NCBI GenBank assembly: GCA_017554325.1
Contig: JAFZIP010000012.1
Coordinates: 1 to 58,398, forward strand
Direction of reading: 5' to 3'
DNA length: 58,398 nt
From: Bacteroidales bacterium
GTDB taxonomy: Bacteria > Bacteroidota > Bacteroidia > Bacteroidales > WCHB1-69
Shown here: positions 45,393 to 53,738 of the stretch, piece after piece
Layout: each line of letters opens with the position of its first letter
Position numbering within the stretch: position 1 is the stretch's first letter
The notes under the pieces: generated by a model
Databases searched by the model: none
What the model saw: only the letters and a program-made list of their open reading frames with translations
What the model was told of the DNA's origin: nothing
Made by a program: the position numbers and the translations under genes

Positions 45393-47087
45393 ATGTTTTC
45401 TAAAATTCAAAAAATCACACTGTTTATCAGCATCTTACTCATAAGCTTCGGAGCATTTGCCCAGAACCAGTCCACCGTTAGCGTTTCCATCCGCAACAAC
45501 ACGTTCAAGCATGTGGATCTGATCAACGCGTACGGCAACGGCAGAACGCAGTATGCTTCCGCTGACATCAAGAACGACGCTTTTTCCATGAAATTGGATA
45601 TTCCCAACGATATCTACCGTTTCGATTTCGGTGATGAGAACTATTTTCTCATCGTCATTACTCCGGGTGAAAACATGGAGCTCATCATTGATGCGGAAGA
45701 CCTGCAGAATGTGGTCAGCGTGACCAACTCTCCGTCTATGGCTTTCGTGCAGGATGTGAGCAATGCCAACAACTACAAGAAAGAGGTGATTGACAGCCTG
45801 AACAACGCATTGCAGAAGGATGAAACCCAGAAATACTGGAGCAAGATGACGCAGGAAGTCACCAATCTCAGACAGACGACCAACGAGATCGACAACTATG
45901 TGACGGCAGCGTTCGGCAATGTGGACTCTCTGAATGTTCTCATCTCTCTTTATGCTCCCAACAACAAAGTCAAAGGCGGCAATGTGGACTACTTCATCAC
46001 GAAAGCCCACCAATATCTCAAGGCGCTGGACAACAACTATAAACCTTTTGCCAACTATCTGGAAAACAAGAGTCTTTATTATGATTACAAGGTCAATCGT
46101 CTTCCAGGCAACAGCGATTATTACGCGATGTTGGACGATTACATCTACCAAGCGGATTCCCGCCAGGACAAGGCTTCCGAGGCACTGGCTCCGTTGGCTT
46201 CCGCTGCCAAAGCATTGGTAAGTGAACGCGACAGCCTTTCCTATCTCAACCTTTTTGATAAAAAGAGCGAGAAAAATTCTTGGATTGCAAAGGTGTTGGC
46301 TGCTTTTCCAACTGAGGCCAGCGAAAAGTTGATGCACACTGAAGCTTCGTACAAATTAAACATGAACACGCAGAAACCTATAGGGGCCAATGTGGTGAAT
46401 GGTGCACAACAGCTGGTAAAGGCTGTCGTCAACAAATACCAGACCGCCTACAACGAGACCGACGCTGCCATCAGCAACCAGATCAAGCAGGCCATCTTGG
46501 ACAACAAAGACGACATTGCCACGCTGATGTTCCTGGATTTGTTCCCGAAGGAGCAGAACGCCGCTTTGCACGAATCTGTGATCAATGCATTGTACAAGAA
46601 ATACCCGACGCATCCCATTGTGAAGGAGCGTTACACCATCATGAACTCACCTGCCGGCAGAACGGGCATTGGCTCCATGGCTCCGGAGCTGGCATTCCCC
46701 GATCCTGACGGCAACATCCGCAAGCTCTCCGACCTGCGCGGCAAGGTGGTGTTGATTGATTTCTGGGCTTCCTGGTGTGGCCCATGCCGCCGCGAGAGTC
46801 CCAATGTGCGCAACGTCTATCAGAAGTACCACGATCAGGGATTCGAAGTGTTCAGCGTCTCTTTGGACCGTGATGCCAACAGCTGGAAGAAGGCCATCAA
46901 AGACGACCAATTGGTATGGCCCAACCACGTGAGCGACCTCAAGTACTGGTCCTCCGAAGCCGCCGCAATTTATGGTGTGCGTTCCATCCCGGCCATGTTC
47001 CTGCTCGACCGTGAAGGCCGCATCGTGGCCAAGGACCTCCGCGGCCCCGCCCTGGAGAACGCCGTGAGGGAGATGATCAACAAATAG
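45393..47087 (+). CDS. Secreted TlpA-like thiol:disulfide oxidoreductase
   Basis: 564 residues. A signal peptide (MFSKIQKITLFISILLISFG) is followed by a DUF4369-like beta domain (about 25-115), a long helical region (about 120-410) and a C-terminal AhpC-TSA/thioredoxin domain (about 425-564). The active site is WCGPC in VVLIDFWASWCGPCRRESPN (about residue 461), with the cis-Pro in VRSIPAMFLLDREGRIVAKD. It probably acts as a periplasmic thiol reductase. This is one of three thioredoxin-fold secreted proteins in the window. A bidirectional terminator follows. Confidence 0.93.
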   Translation: MFSKIQKITLFISILLISFGAFAQNQSTVSVSIRNNTFKHVDLINAYGNGRTQYASADIKNDAFSMKLDIPNDIYRFDFGDENYFLIVITPGENMELIIDAEDLQNVVSVTNSPSMAFVQDVSNANNYKKEVIDSLNNALQKDETQKYWSKMTQEVTNLRQTTNEIDNYVTAAFGNVDSLNVLISLYAPNNKVKGGNVDYFITKAHQYLKALDNNYKPFANYLENKSLYYDYKVNRLPGNSDYYAMLDDYIYQADSRQDKASEALAPLASAAKALVSERDSLSYLNLFDKKSEKNSWIAKVLAAFPTEASEKLMHTEASYKLNMNTQKPIGANVVNGAQQLVKAVVNKYQTAYNETDAAISNQIKQAILDNKDDIATLMFLDLFPKEQNAALHESVINALYKKYPTHPIVKERYTIMNSPAGRTGIGSMAPELAFPDPDGNIRKLSDLRGKVVLIDFWASWCGPCRRESPNVRNVYQKYHDQGFEVFSVSLDRDANSWKKAIKDDQLVWPNHVSDLKYWSSEAAAIYGVRSIPAMFLLDREGRIVAKDLRGPALENAVREMINK

Positions 47088-47093
47088 CTGGGG

Positions 47094-47158
47094 ATTCCGC
47101 AACAAGCAGAGTTACATGGTTAACGTTGGAGGTTCCGCCAGCTCCGCTGGCGGAATGG
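47094..47158 (-). repeat. Dispersed ~70-nt repeat, copy 1 (inverted)
   Basis: Its reverse complement contains ACCATTCCGC, GCGGAACCTCCAACGT, AACCATGTA and CTCTGCT, in the same order as 48429-48502. It includes a perfect 10-bp hairpin TTCCGCCAGC-TCC-GCTGGCGGAA (47133-47155). Confidence 0.75.
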
Positions 47159-47175
47159 TGCTTGGACGTAAAAGT

Positions 47176-47208
47176 AAAAAAAAAACCACCCGGAAGGTGG
47201 CTTTTTTT
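47176..47208. terminator. Bidirectional terminator
   Basis: CCACC-CGGAA-GGTGG (47186-47200) has an A run before and T7 after, serving the plus TlpA-like gene and the minus gene at 47212. Confidence 0.75.
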
Positions 47209-47211
47209 ATT

Positions 47212-47883
47212 TCAGTGAGTTTCAACATATTTCAAGACCCGAGGCCAATCGCAAGCTAAATCAGCAGGAAAAACATAAAACTGCTGGATGGTATCCTGAC
47301 AGGACTCTACCACATAACAATATTTCTCACCAGAGTAGTAGTAGTAGTTTCCTTTCTTTAACATCGCCTTGTCATATATACAACGGATATGGTCACCTAC
47401 GTGAAAGGGAGCGATTGGTAGTGCGAAAAGACTGTCCTTGACATGAATCACCCTGATTTTTTGCGTAGTGTCTGAACTTCCCCAAGACGTATTCTCGCGA
47501 TAAGAAACCACTATATCCGCAACATTGGAGGTACGTCCCGAACGATGGTCCAACACAACATAAAAACCATACAGAAGATTTTTACTGCTGTCGTCGTCAA
47601 AGATATCAGGTTTGTTGCATCTACCTGATGTTGTCCATGCAACATTGTAATAGGCCCACAAACTGTCAATGGGCAACAAATACGGTAACATCGTTCTTGT
47701 TTCGTTTTGAAGATTACGATTCGATTTTTCTCCCATGATGGTGTCAGGTGCCGTCAGTCGAGCATCATCCTTGTTAGACAAGCCACAAGACATGAACAAC
47801 AATAGTTCAATGCAACCAAATGCTGCATATAAAACACACTTAATGCTCTTCTTGAAAACCAAATGGGTGAATGGTGAAATCAT
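47212..47883 (-). CDS. Lipoprotein of unknown function
   Basis: 223 residues. A long signal with lipobox LLFMSCGLS (Cys33) precedes a soluble domain with SLWAYYNVAWTTSGRCNKPD, LLYGFYVVLDHRSGRTSNVA and HVGDHIRCIYDKAMLKKGNY. The C-terminal half looks beta-rich and has four cysteines. I do not recognise a family. It and the 90-residue gene at 47929 lie between inverted copies of a dispersed repeat, in a region otherwise without conserved genes, which suggests recent acquisition or loss around it. Confidence 0.65.
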   Translation of the reverse strand: MISPFTHLVFKKSIKCVLYAAFGCIELLLFMSCGLSNKDDARLTAPDTIMGEKSNRNLQNETRTMLPYLLPIDSLWAYYNVAWTTSGRCNKPDIFDDDSSKNLLYGFYVVLDHRSGRTSNVADIVVSYRENTSWGSSDTTQKIRVIHVKDSLFALPIAPFHVGDHIRCIYDKAMLKKGNYYYYSGEKYCYVVESCQDTIQQFYVFPADLACDWPRVLKYVETH

Positions 47884-47928
47884 GGCGCGAAGATAGGATT
47901 ATTCAGAGAACAAGGATGGTACTGGATG

Positions 47929-48201
47929 TTATTTGCTTTTTTTCATCCATTTTATCAACAGAATGACCTCTATGAAAAGTGTAACAGCAGCAAACAAGAT
48001 AGCAAGTTCGTTGTAAAGCATATCCCACTTTAGCTGTTGTCCATAGACACTGATACTCACCCATTCATTTATATTTTGATGAACATCAAAAGAATACGAT
48101 AAAACATTACCTACCAAAATGAAAATAGATACTATGAAAAATAACACACAAAATATTATTCCGACAATTAGCAAAACACGATTATTCTGATTTCTGGACA
48201 T
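47929..48201 (-). CDS. Small two-TM membrane protein
   Basis: 90 residues with two hydrophobic segments (about 9-32 LLIVGIIFCVLFFIVSIFIL and about 65-84 ELAILFAAVTLFIEVILLIK) and a polar loop between them; the C-terminus WMKKSK is basic. A minus-strand -7 element lies 39 nt upstream. No family recognised; 45 nt before the lipoprotein gene, so the two may form an operon. Confidence 0.6.
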   Translation of the reverse strand: MSRNQNNRVLLIVGIIFCVLFFIVSIFILVGNVLSYSFDVHQNINEWVSISVYGQQLKWDMLYNELAILFAAVTLFIEVILLIKWMKKSK

Positions 48202-48239
48202 ATTCTTTTTTTAATTCATCAATGACATGTTTGTGGCTT

Positions 48240-48247
48240 CAAAAATA
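48240..48247 (-). promoter_or_regulatory. -7 element of two-TM protein gene
   Basis: TATTTTTG on the minus strand, 39 nt before the ATG at 48201. Confidence 0.5.
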
Positions 48248-48428
48248 CATTATTTTCCCATATTGATATTGTGTGAATTTCGCGGCGGCGGCTTCGGCAG
48301 GCTCAGCCGCCTGCACTCCGTCACACACCAACCTCGCGCCGCAATCCATCACACACGTGCCCTCTATTCCCGGGGATTCACATCCCCGGCTACCGAGCCT
48401 TGCAGGCCTGCCGGCCTGTCCACACCCA

Positions 48429-48502
48429 CCATTCCGCGAAACGCGACAGCGTCAAGCGGAACCTCCAACGTAAACCATGTAGCTCTGCTGGCGGAACCTC
48501 CA
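48429..48502 (+). repeat. Dispersed ~70-nt repeat, copy 2
   Basis: ACCATTCCGC, GCGGAACCTCCAACGT, AACCATGTA and CTCTGCTGGCGGAA match, in order, the reverse complement of 47094-47158, with small indels. Confidence 0.75.
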
Positions 48503-48645
48503 AAACAAACCGTGTCCCTAACCGCTTGCACCCCCAACGATTCTCCCAAATCTACCACCTCACATTAACAACCCATTCTTAATTTTACACCTCGTAAATT
48601 TCTAACATACTGATTATTACATTAAAAATATTTCTTACAAAATTC

Positions 48646-48676
48646 TTGACAAAAGTGTTTTCGTGTTGTATCTTTG
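48646..48676 (+). promoter_or_regulatory. Promoter of decayed nuclease gene
   Basis: TTG of TTGACAAA (48646-48648) and TATCTTTG (48669-48676) with 20-nt spacing, a near-consensus Bacteroidota promoter. Confidence 0.7.
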
Positions 48677-48698
48677 TGGCAACCTAAAACATTTTACT

Positions 48699-49407
48699 AT
48701 GAAGAAAGACATGATATTTTTCGATCCGCTGTCCGATTTCGGCTTCAAGCGGATCTTCGCCTCCGAAAACAACAAGGACATCCTCATTGACTTCCTCAAT
48801 TCCAGCATTTCCGATGAAGTCGGCATCATCACCGACATCACCTTCCTGCCCACCGAGCAGTTCGGCGAGAGGCCGGAGGACAAAAGGGTGATTTTCGACA
48901 TCTATTGCGAAAACCAAAAACGCACCGGAGTTCAGAGGCAATGACCGTTACTTCCACAAGGTTATGCTCAAGGACGAGACCAATAAAATTTTCAGCGACA
49001 AAACCACCTTTTTTTTCGTCGAATTGTGTAAATTTGCAGCCGTCAAGGATAAGAGTTCGGACAGCTCGCCCATGCACAAGTGGCTTGAACTGCTCACCTC
49101 CATCGCCGGCAGTACTGACCAAGACTACGGAGCCTCGGAGAGGGGTGTCTTCCGAAAACTCATTGAGGAATGCAAAATATCAAAACTGAACAACATGGAA
49201 AAAGAAGAATACGAAAAGAGTATTTTTGAATACGAGGATGTGCAGGATGCCATCGCCTGCGCACGCGAAGACGGTGTTGAGGAGGGGTTTGAAAAAGGCA
49301 CACGCCAACTCGTGCAAAATATGCTCGCTGAAGGCATTGCATTAGATATAATTGCCCGCGTCTCGAGCCTTTCCCACGAGGAAATTTCTAAAATGAAACA
49401 ACAGTAA
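48699..49407 (+). pseudogene. Decayed Rpn/PD-(D/E)XK nuclease-transposase
   Basis: The first part (48699-48944, MKKDMIFFDPLSDFGFKRIF, ILIDFLNSSI, VIFDIYCENQK) matches the N-terminus of the Rpn family of recombination-promoting nucleases/putative transposases. The frame then shifts: in frame +1, PEFRGNDRYFHKVMLKDETN and the rest to 49407 (FFVELCKFAA, KWLELLTSIAG, IFEYEDVQDAIACAREDGVE) match the family's C-terminus. Against the typical length, about 90 residues are missing between the halves, including the region expected to carry the ExK catalytic residues. So a central deletion with frameshift is inferred. The promoter remains intact. Confidence 0.85.
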
Positions 49408-49433
49408 CACACCCATTTCTCCAATCACCCCAT

Positions 49434-49461
49434 AAAAAAAGCCACCTTCCAGTGGCTTTTT
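49434..49461. terminator. Bidirectional terminator
   Basis: GCCAC-CTTCCA-GTGGC (49441-49456) is flanked by A7 and T5, between the decayed nuclease (plus) and kce (minus). Confidence 0.8.
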
Positions 49462-49481
49462 CGTTTCACATAATGGCCTGA

Positions 49482-50309
49482 TTACTTCTTCAGGCCGAGG
49501 ATGACTCTTGCCTCGTCGGAGGTGGCCACCTCGCGGCCGAGCAACTTGGCCATGCGGACGACCTTGTCCACAAGCTCGCCGTTGGACTTGGCCAACACGC
49601 CCTTTTCAAGGTAGAGGTTGTCCTCGAAGCCCACACGCACGTTGCCGCCCATCACAATGGTGGGAGCAGCCAGCGTGAATGCATGGCGACCAATGCCCGT
49701 GCTGGTCCACGTGGAACCGGCCGGGATGTTCTTCACGAGCCAGCAGAGATTGTCCACCGTGGCAGGCGTACAACCGGGCACGCCCAACACGAAATTGAAC
49801 TGCATGGGAGCTCCGGGCACCTGGCCTTTGCGAGCCATGGTCAGGATGGTATCCAAGTGGCCCATCTCAAAGCATTCGTACTCGGGCTTGATGCCACGCT
49901 CCATCATGCGCTTGCCAAAAGCACGCATGGTCGGCATGGTGTTGTCGAAAATCTCGTCGCCGAAGTTGCAAGTACCACAGTCCAGCGTGGCCATCTCGGG
50001 CACGGGCGTCGTGTCTGTGGATTGGAGACGCTCCTCCGGAGTCATGCCCACGGCACCGCCAGTGGACGGAATGAGGATAACATTCGGGCAAGCCTTGTAA
50101 ATAGCGGTCTCGCACTCCTGGAAGCGGTCGCGGCTCTGCGTGGGCGTGCCGTCGTCCTCACGCACGTGCAAGTGCACGATGGCAGCACCGGCATCCACGG
50201 CGGACTTGGCTTCCTTCACGATTTCCTCCACGGTATAAGGCACTGCGGGGTTCTGTTCTTTGGTAACTTCAGCACCGCAAATAGCGGCGGTAATTATCAG
50301 TTTTTCCAT
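49482..50309 (-). CDS. kce: 3-keto-5-aminohexanoate cleavage enzyme (BKACE family)
   Basis: 275 residues. It converts 3-keto-5-aminohexanoate plus acetyl-CoA to acetoacetate and 3-aminobutyryl-CoA in lysine fermentation. The TIM-barrel zinc site is seen in AAIVHLHVREDDG (His-x-His), with VILIPSTGGAVGMTPEERLQ, HLDTILTMARKGQVPGAPMQ and VRVGFEDNLYLEKG (the conserved Glu). The adjacent gene encodes 3-aminobutyryl-CoA ammonia-lyase, which supports Kce over other BKACE activities. The kamA/kamDE/kdd genes are not in this window. Confidence 0.9.
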   Translation of the reverse strand: MEKLIITAAICGAEVTKEQNPAVPYTVEEIVKEAKSAVDAGAAIVHLHVREDDGTPTQSRDRFQECETAIYKACPNVILIPSTGGAVGMTPEERLQSTDTTPVPEMATLDCGTCNFGDEIFDNTMPTMRAFGKRMMERGIKPEYECFEMGHLDTILTMARKGQVPGAPMQFNFVLGVPGCTPATVDNLCWLVKNIPAGSTWTSTGIGRHAFTLAAPTIVMGGNVRVGFEDNLYLEKGVLAKSNGELVDKVVRMAKLLGREVATSDEARVILGLKK

Positions 50310-50326
50310 AATTATCTAGTTTAGTT

Positions 50327-50407
50327 GGTAAATGGGGTAAAAGGGGTGAATGAGGTGAAAGAGGTGAATGAGGTAAAAGAGGATAACTATTATCTCTAAA
50401 CTCTCAT
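50327..50407 (-). repeat. Nonamer and heptamer repeats between kal and kce
   Basis: Six tandem nonamers of form GGTRAAWGR (50327-50380, plus strand) are followed by TCTCTAAACTCTC. Read on the minus strand the element starts right after the kal stop, in the same composite order as that after rpsD (15071-15130). Confidence 0.8.
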
Positions 50408-50800
50408 CTATTTCCTCTGGCATTGCTTCGGGGTGACGCAGGTGCCGGAGGCGCGGCAAACCACGATGGGTTCTGCCAAAACGTCGGCAGCAGAAGGGCT
50501 GATGTCCGGGCGCGGGGCGATGATCTTGCGGGCCTCGAAGACCATCTTGCGGGAGGTATTACCCACATGGGTGATTTCACCTACAGCCTCGATATAGTCG
50601 CCGGCATAAACCGGAGCCAAAAATTCCACATTGTCGTATGCGCAGAAGAGGCCTTCGTCGCCGTCCTGCATGATTAAGAGTTCGGTAGCCACATCGCCGA
50701 AGAGGGCGAGCATGTGTGCGCCGTCAACCAGGTTTCCACCATAATGAGCGTCCTGTGAGCTCATTCTCAGTCTGATCATTGAAGTTTTCTTTTCTTCCAT
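50408..50800 (-). CDS. kal: 3-aminobutyryl-CoA ammonia-lyase
   Basis: 130 residues, a single hot-dog domain. It eliminates ammonia from 3-aminobutyryl-CoA to give crotonyl-CoA, the step after Kce. [40 protein letters not shown] and [13 protein letters not shown] match this family. It is upstream of kce in the same direction, with a repeat-filled 98-nt gap. A -7 element TACTTTTG lies 44 nt upstream. The pair indicates lysine catabolism via the 3-keto-5-aminohexanoate route. Confidence 0.88.
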   Translation of the reverse strand: MEEKKTSMIRLRMSSQDAHYGGNLVDGAHMLALFGDVATELLIMQDGDEGLFCAYDNVEFLAPVYAGDYIEAVGEITHVGNTSRKMVFEARKIIAPRPDISPSAADVLAEPIVVCRASGTCVTPKQCQRK

Positions 50801-50844
50801 AGAAAAAATATTTTTATAAGATTATCAAAAATTTTCTGCGGTTG

Positions 50845-50852
50845 CAAAAGTA
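50845..50852 (-). promoter_or_regulatory. -7 element of kal-kce
   Basis: TACTTTTG on the minus strand, in the divergent region shared with the DUF1846 gene. Confidence 0.55.
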
Positions 50853-50893
50853 CAACAAAAATAAGAAAAAGACTTTTTCAAAGGAAAAATTTT

Positions 50894-50901
50894 TATATTT
50901 G
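50894..50901 (+). promoter_or_regulatory. -7 element of DUF1846 gene
   Basis: TATATTTG, 24 nt before the ATG at 50926; it excludes the longer frame that begins at 50842. Confidence 0.6.
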
Positions 50902-50925
50902 CACCCCGTATTAAGCATTGCTATT

Positions 50926-52386
50926 ATGAAAGTAGGTTTTGATAACGGGAAGTATCTGAAAATCCAATCAGAGCACATCAAAGAGCGCATCGCTCAATTC
51001 GGTCACAAGCTTTATCTGGAATTCGGCGGGAAGTTGTATGACGACTTCCACGCGAGCCGTGTTTTGCCCGGATTCCAACCCGACAGCAAGTTGCGGATGC
51101 TCACGCAGCTGCAGGATGACGCCGAGATCATCATCGTCATCAGTGCTGTGGATATTGAAAAAAACAAAATTCGCGGTGACTTGGGCATCACGTATGACGA
51201 GGATGTCTTGCGTTTGCGCGACATCTTCATCGGGCGCGGGTTCCTAGTCAGCGGTGTGGTCATCACCCACTACAACGGACAGGCCAGCGCAATGGCCTAC
51301 CGCGAACGACTGGAACGGCTCGGCATCAAAGTCTATTACCATTATATCATTGAAGGATACCCCACTAACGTGGACCTCATCGACTCGCCCGACGGCTTCG
51401 GCCGCAATGAGTACGTGGAAACCACACGTCCATTAGTGGTGGTGACAGCCCCAGGGCCTGGCAGCGGCAAAATGGCCGTGTGCCTGAGCCAGCTCTATCA
51501 GGAGAACCAGCGGGGCGTCAAGGCCGGCTATGCCAAGTTCGAGACCTTCCCCATCTGGAACCTGTCGCTGAAACATCCCGTGAACATCGCCTATGAAGCT
51601 GCCACCGCCGACCTGGACGACGTGAACATGATCGACCCCTTCCATCTGGAAGCCTACGGCAACATGGCCGTCAACTACAACCGCGACATTGAGATATTCC
51701 CCGTCTTGAATGCCATTTTCGAGGGCATCTATGGCGAAAACCCGTATAAGTCGCCCACCGACATGGGCGTGAACATGGCCGGCTACTGCATTTCGGATGA
51801 CGAAGTGTGCTGCGAGGCCTCCAAAGACGAGATTATCCGCAGATATTTCACCGCATTGTGCAATGTAGTGATCGGGAAGGCCACCGAGAACGAGGTCAAC
51901 AAGATCTCGCTGCTGCTCAAGCGGGCGCAGATCACGGCGGAGAACCGCAAGTCCATCATTGCGGCCCGCCAGCGCAAAGAGGAGACTGGCGTGGCCTCCT
52001 CTGCCATTGAGCTGGCCGACGGGACCATCATTACCGCCAAGACCACTCCCCTGCTCGGTCCCAGTGCCGCACTCCTGCTCAACGCCACCAAGTATTTGGC
52101 CGGCATTGACCACGACGTGAAACTCATCCCGCAGGAGATGATCGAGCCCATCCAGAAGACGAAAGTGAACCTGCTTCACGGGCGCAATCCGCGACTGCAC
52201 ACGGACGAGGTGCTGGTAGCTCTCTCCATGCTGAGCCTTAACGACGAGAACTGCCGCAAGGCACTGGAATGCCTGCCGCAACTAAACGGTTGCCAAGCCC
52301 ACACCACCGCCATGCTCAGCGAAGTGGACCACAAGATTTTCAAGAAGTTAGGGATTGGGCTAACTTGCGAGCCAGTGAGGAAATGA
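50926..52386 (+). CDS. DUF1846 family protein
   Basis: 486 residues from the ATG at 50926 (MKVGFDNGKYLKIQSEHIKE); a start at 50842 would be upstream of the promoter. Motifs LYLEFGGKLYDDFHASRVLP, VVVTAPGPGSGKMAVCLSQL (P-loop-like), YAKFETFPIWNLSLKHPVNI and GLTCEPVRK run the full DUF1846 length. The biochemical role of the family is not established to my knowledge. The gene is alone between divergent kal and the repeat-filled gap before the methyltransferase. Confidence 0.92.
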   Translation: MKVGFDNGKYLKIQSEHIKERIAQFGHKLYLEFGGKLYDDFHASRVLPGFQPDSKLRMLTQLQDDAEIIIVISAVDIEKNKIRGDLGITYDEDVLRLRDIFIGRGFLVSGVVITHYNGQASAMAYRERLERLGIKVYYHYIIEGYPTNVDLIDSPDGFGRNEYVETTRPLVVVTAPGPGSGKMAVCLSQLYQENQRGVKAGYAKFETFPIWNLSLKHPVNIAYEAATADLDDVNMIDPFHLEAYGNMAVNYNRDIEIFPVLNAIFEGIYGENPYKSPTDMGVNMAGYCISDDEVCCEASKDEIIRRYFTALCNVVIGKATENEVNKISLLLKRAQITAENRKSIIAARQRKEETGVASSAIELADGTIITAKTTPLLGPSAALLLNATKYLAGIDHDVKLIPQEMIEPIQKTKVNLLHGRNPRLHTDEVLVALSMLSLNDENCRKALECLPQLNGCQAHTTAMLSEVDHKIFKKLGIGLTCEPVRK

Positions 52387-52439
52387 AAGATGAAAGATGA
52401 GAGATTAGAGATTAGAGATTAGAGTTTAGAGTTTAGAGA
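52384..52439 (+). repeat. Eight tandem heptamers after DUF1846 stop
   Basis: TGAAAGA x2, TGAGAGA, TTAGAGA x2, TTAGAGT x2, TTAGAGA, beginning with the stop codon itself. The AATTTTCAATTCTCAATTTT tract at about 52495-52520 is a second AT-rich repeat type, in the same gap. Confidence 0.85.
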
Positions 52440-52528
52440 TAATTGGTTTCCTTGAGCAGACCCGTTAGGGGCAAGAGCTTGGTAGAAATAATAGTTAATT
52501 TTCAATTCTCAATTTTCAATTATTTTTG

Positions 52529-53722
52529 ATGAAGAAAATAACGTTACACAGGGGCAAGGAGAAGTCTCTCCTCCGGTATCATCCCTGGGTGTTTTCCGGG
52601 GCGATAGCGAAGATGGACCGCGGCATCGCGAACGGTGCCATCGTGGAGGTGTGCGACCATAACGGACAGTTTTTGGCCATGGGACATTTCCACGACAGTT
52701 CCATTGCAGTGCGCGTCTTCAGCTTTGAGCAGACACTGCCCGACTATGAATTTTGGAAACAGAAATTCGCCAATGCGCTGCATTATCGCCAACGCATCGG
52801 TCTGTTCAACAACCCAGACACCAACATGATACGGCTGGTGAACGGCGAGAGCGACGGCCTACCGGGGCTCATCATTGACGTATATGACGGCAACGCCGTG
52901 CTACAGTTCCACTCATACGGCATGTACCTGCTTTGCGACACCTTCGTGCAGATTCTGCGTGAGCTCATGCCCGACCTCAAATCCATCTACAACAAAAGCG
53001 GGCTCACCCTCTCGGAAACCGCTGACAATCCCAGCGAAGACGGACTGCTTTACGGTAAGTTAGACAACATCATCGGCAAGGAGAACGGCATTCCCTTCCA
53101 CATTGACATCCCGGGCGGGCAGAAGACGGGCTTCTTCTTGGATCAGCGCGACAGCCGCGCCTTGGTAGGACAGTTATCCAAAGGTTGCCGTGTGCTCAAC
53201 ATGTTCTGCTACTCGGGCGGTTTCTCCGCCTACGCGCTGCGCGGCGGCGCCACCCACGTGGACTCCGTCGATATCTCGCGCAAGGCCATCGACCTCACCG
53301 AACAGAACATCGCCCTCCTTGGCGAGGAGGCTGCCAACCGCCATGCCGCCTATTGCGAGGACGTGTTCAAATTCCTGGACAACACGCCCGACCACAACTA
53401 CGACCTCATCGTGCTCGACCCGCCGGCCTTTGCCAAGCACCATCGCGTAAAGGAGCAGGGCATCAAGGGCTACCGCAACATCAACCGCCAAGCCATGCGG
53501 AAGCTGACCCCCGGAGGGCTGCTTTTCACCTTCTCGTGCTCGCAGGCCATCAGCCAAGACGACTTCAAGACCATCGTGTTCTCCGCCGCCGCCATGGAGC
53601 ACAAGAACGCCCGCATTGTCCACCGCATGCAGCACGCCCTCGACCACCCCGTCAGCATATACCACCCGGAGGGAGAGTATCTCAAAGGTCTGGCGGTGGA
53701 AATCACCAACAATAATTTTTAA
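52529..53722 (+). CDS. rlmI: RlmI-like 23S rRNA cytosine methyltransferase
   Basis: 397 residues from the ATG at 52529. An N-terminal PUA domain (about 1-75; KSLLRYHPWVFSGAIAKMDR, GAIVEVCDHNGQFLAMGHFH) and an EEHEE-type middle domain lead to the Rossmann methyltransferase. The latter shows SAM-binding VLNMFCYSGGFSAYALRGGA, DSVDISRKAID and YDLIVLDPPAFAKHHRVKEQ. The FSCSQAISQDDF segment is the C-terminal Cys motif. RlmI makes m5C1962 in E. coli 23S rRNA; the exact target here is inferred. Next gene follows in 16 nt. Confidence 0.88.
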   Translation: MKKITLHRGKEKSLLRYHPWVFSGAIAKMDRGIANGAIVEVCDHNGQFLAMGHFHDSSIAVRVFSFEQTLPDYEFWKQKFANALHYRQRIGLFNNPDTNMIRLVNGESDGLPGLIIDVYDGNAVLQFHSYGMYLLCDTFVQILRELMPDLKSIYNKSGLTLSETADNPSEDGLLYGKLDNIIGKENGIPFHIDIPGGQKTGFFLDQRDSRALVGQLSKGCRVLNMFCYSGGFSAYALRGGATHVDSVDISRKAIDLTEQNIALLGEEAANRHAAYCEDVFKFLDNTPDHNYDLIVLDPPAFAKHHRVKEQGIKGYRNINRQAMRKLTPGGLLFTFSCSQAISQDDFKTIVFSAAAMEHKNARIVHRMQHALDHPVSIYHPEGEYLKGLAVEITNNNF

Positions 53723-53738
53723 CAGTAAATAAACCTTT

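Larger units (their letters stand above)
48202..48698. other. Gene-free region rich in inverted repeats
   Basis: This 497-nt gap contains GGCGGC/GCCGCC arms (about 48285-48310), CCGGGGAT-TCAC-ATCCCCGG (48370-48389), CAGGCC-TGCC-GGCCTG (about 48402-48418), dispersed repeat copy 2 (48429-48502) and a promoter for the decayed nuclease gene. Its first 250 nt are GC-rich, then AT-rich. No gene found on either strand. Confidence 0.65.
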
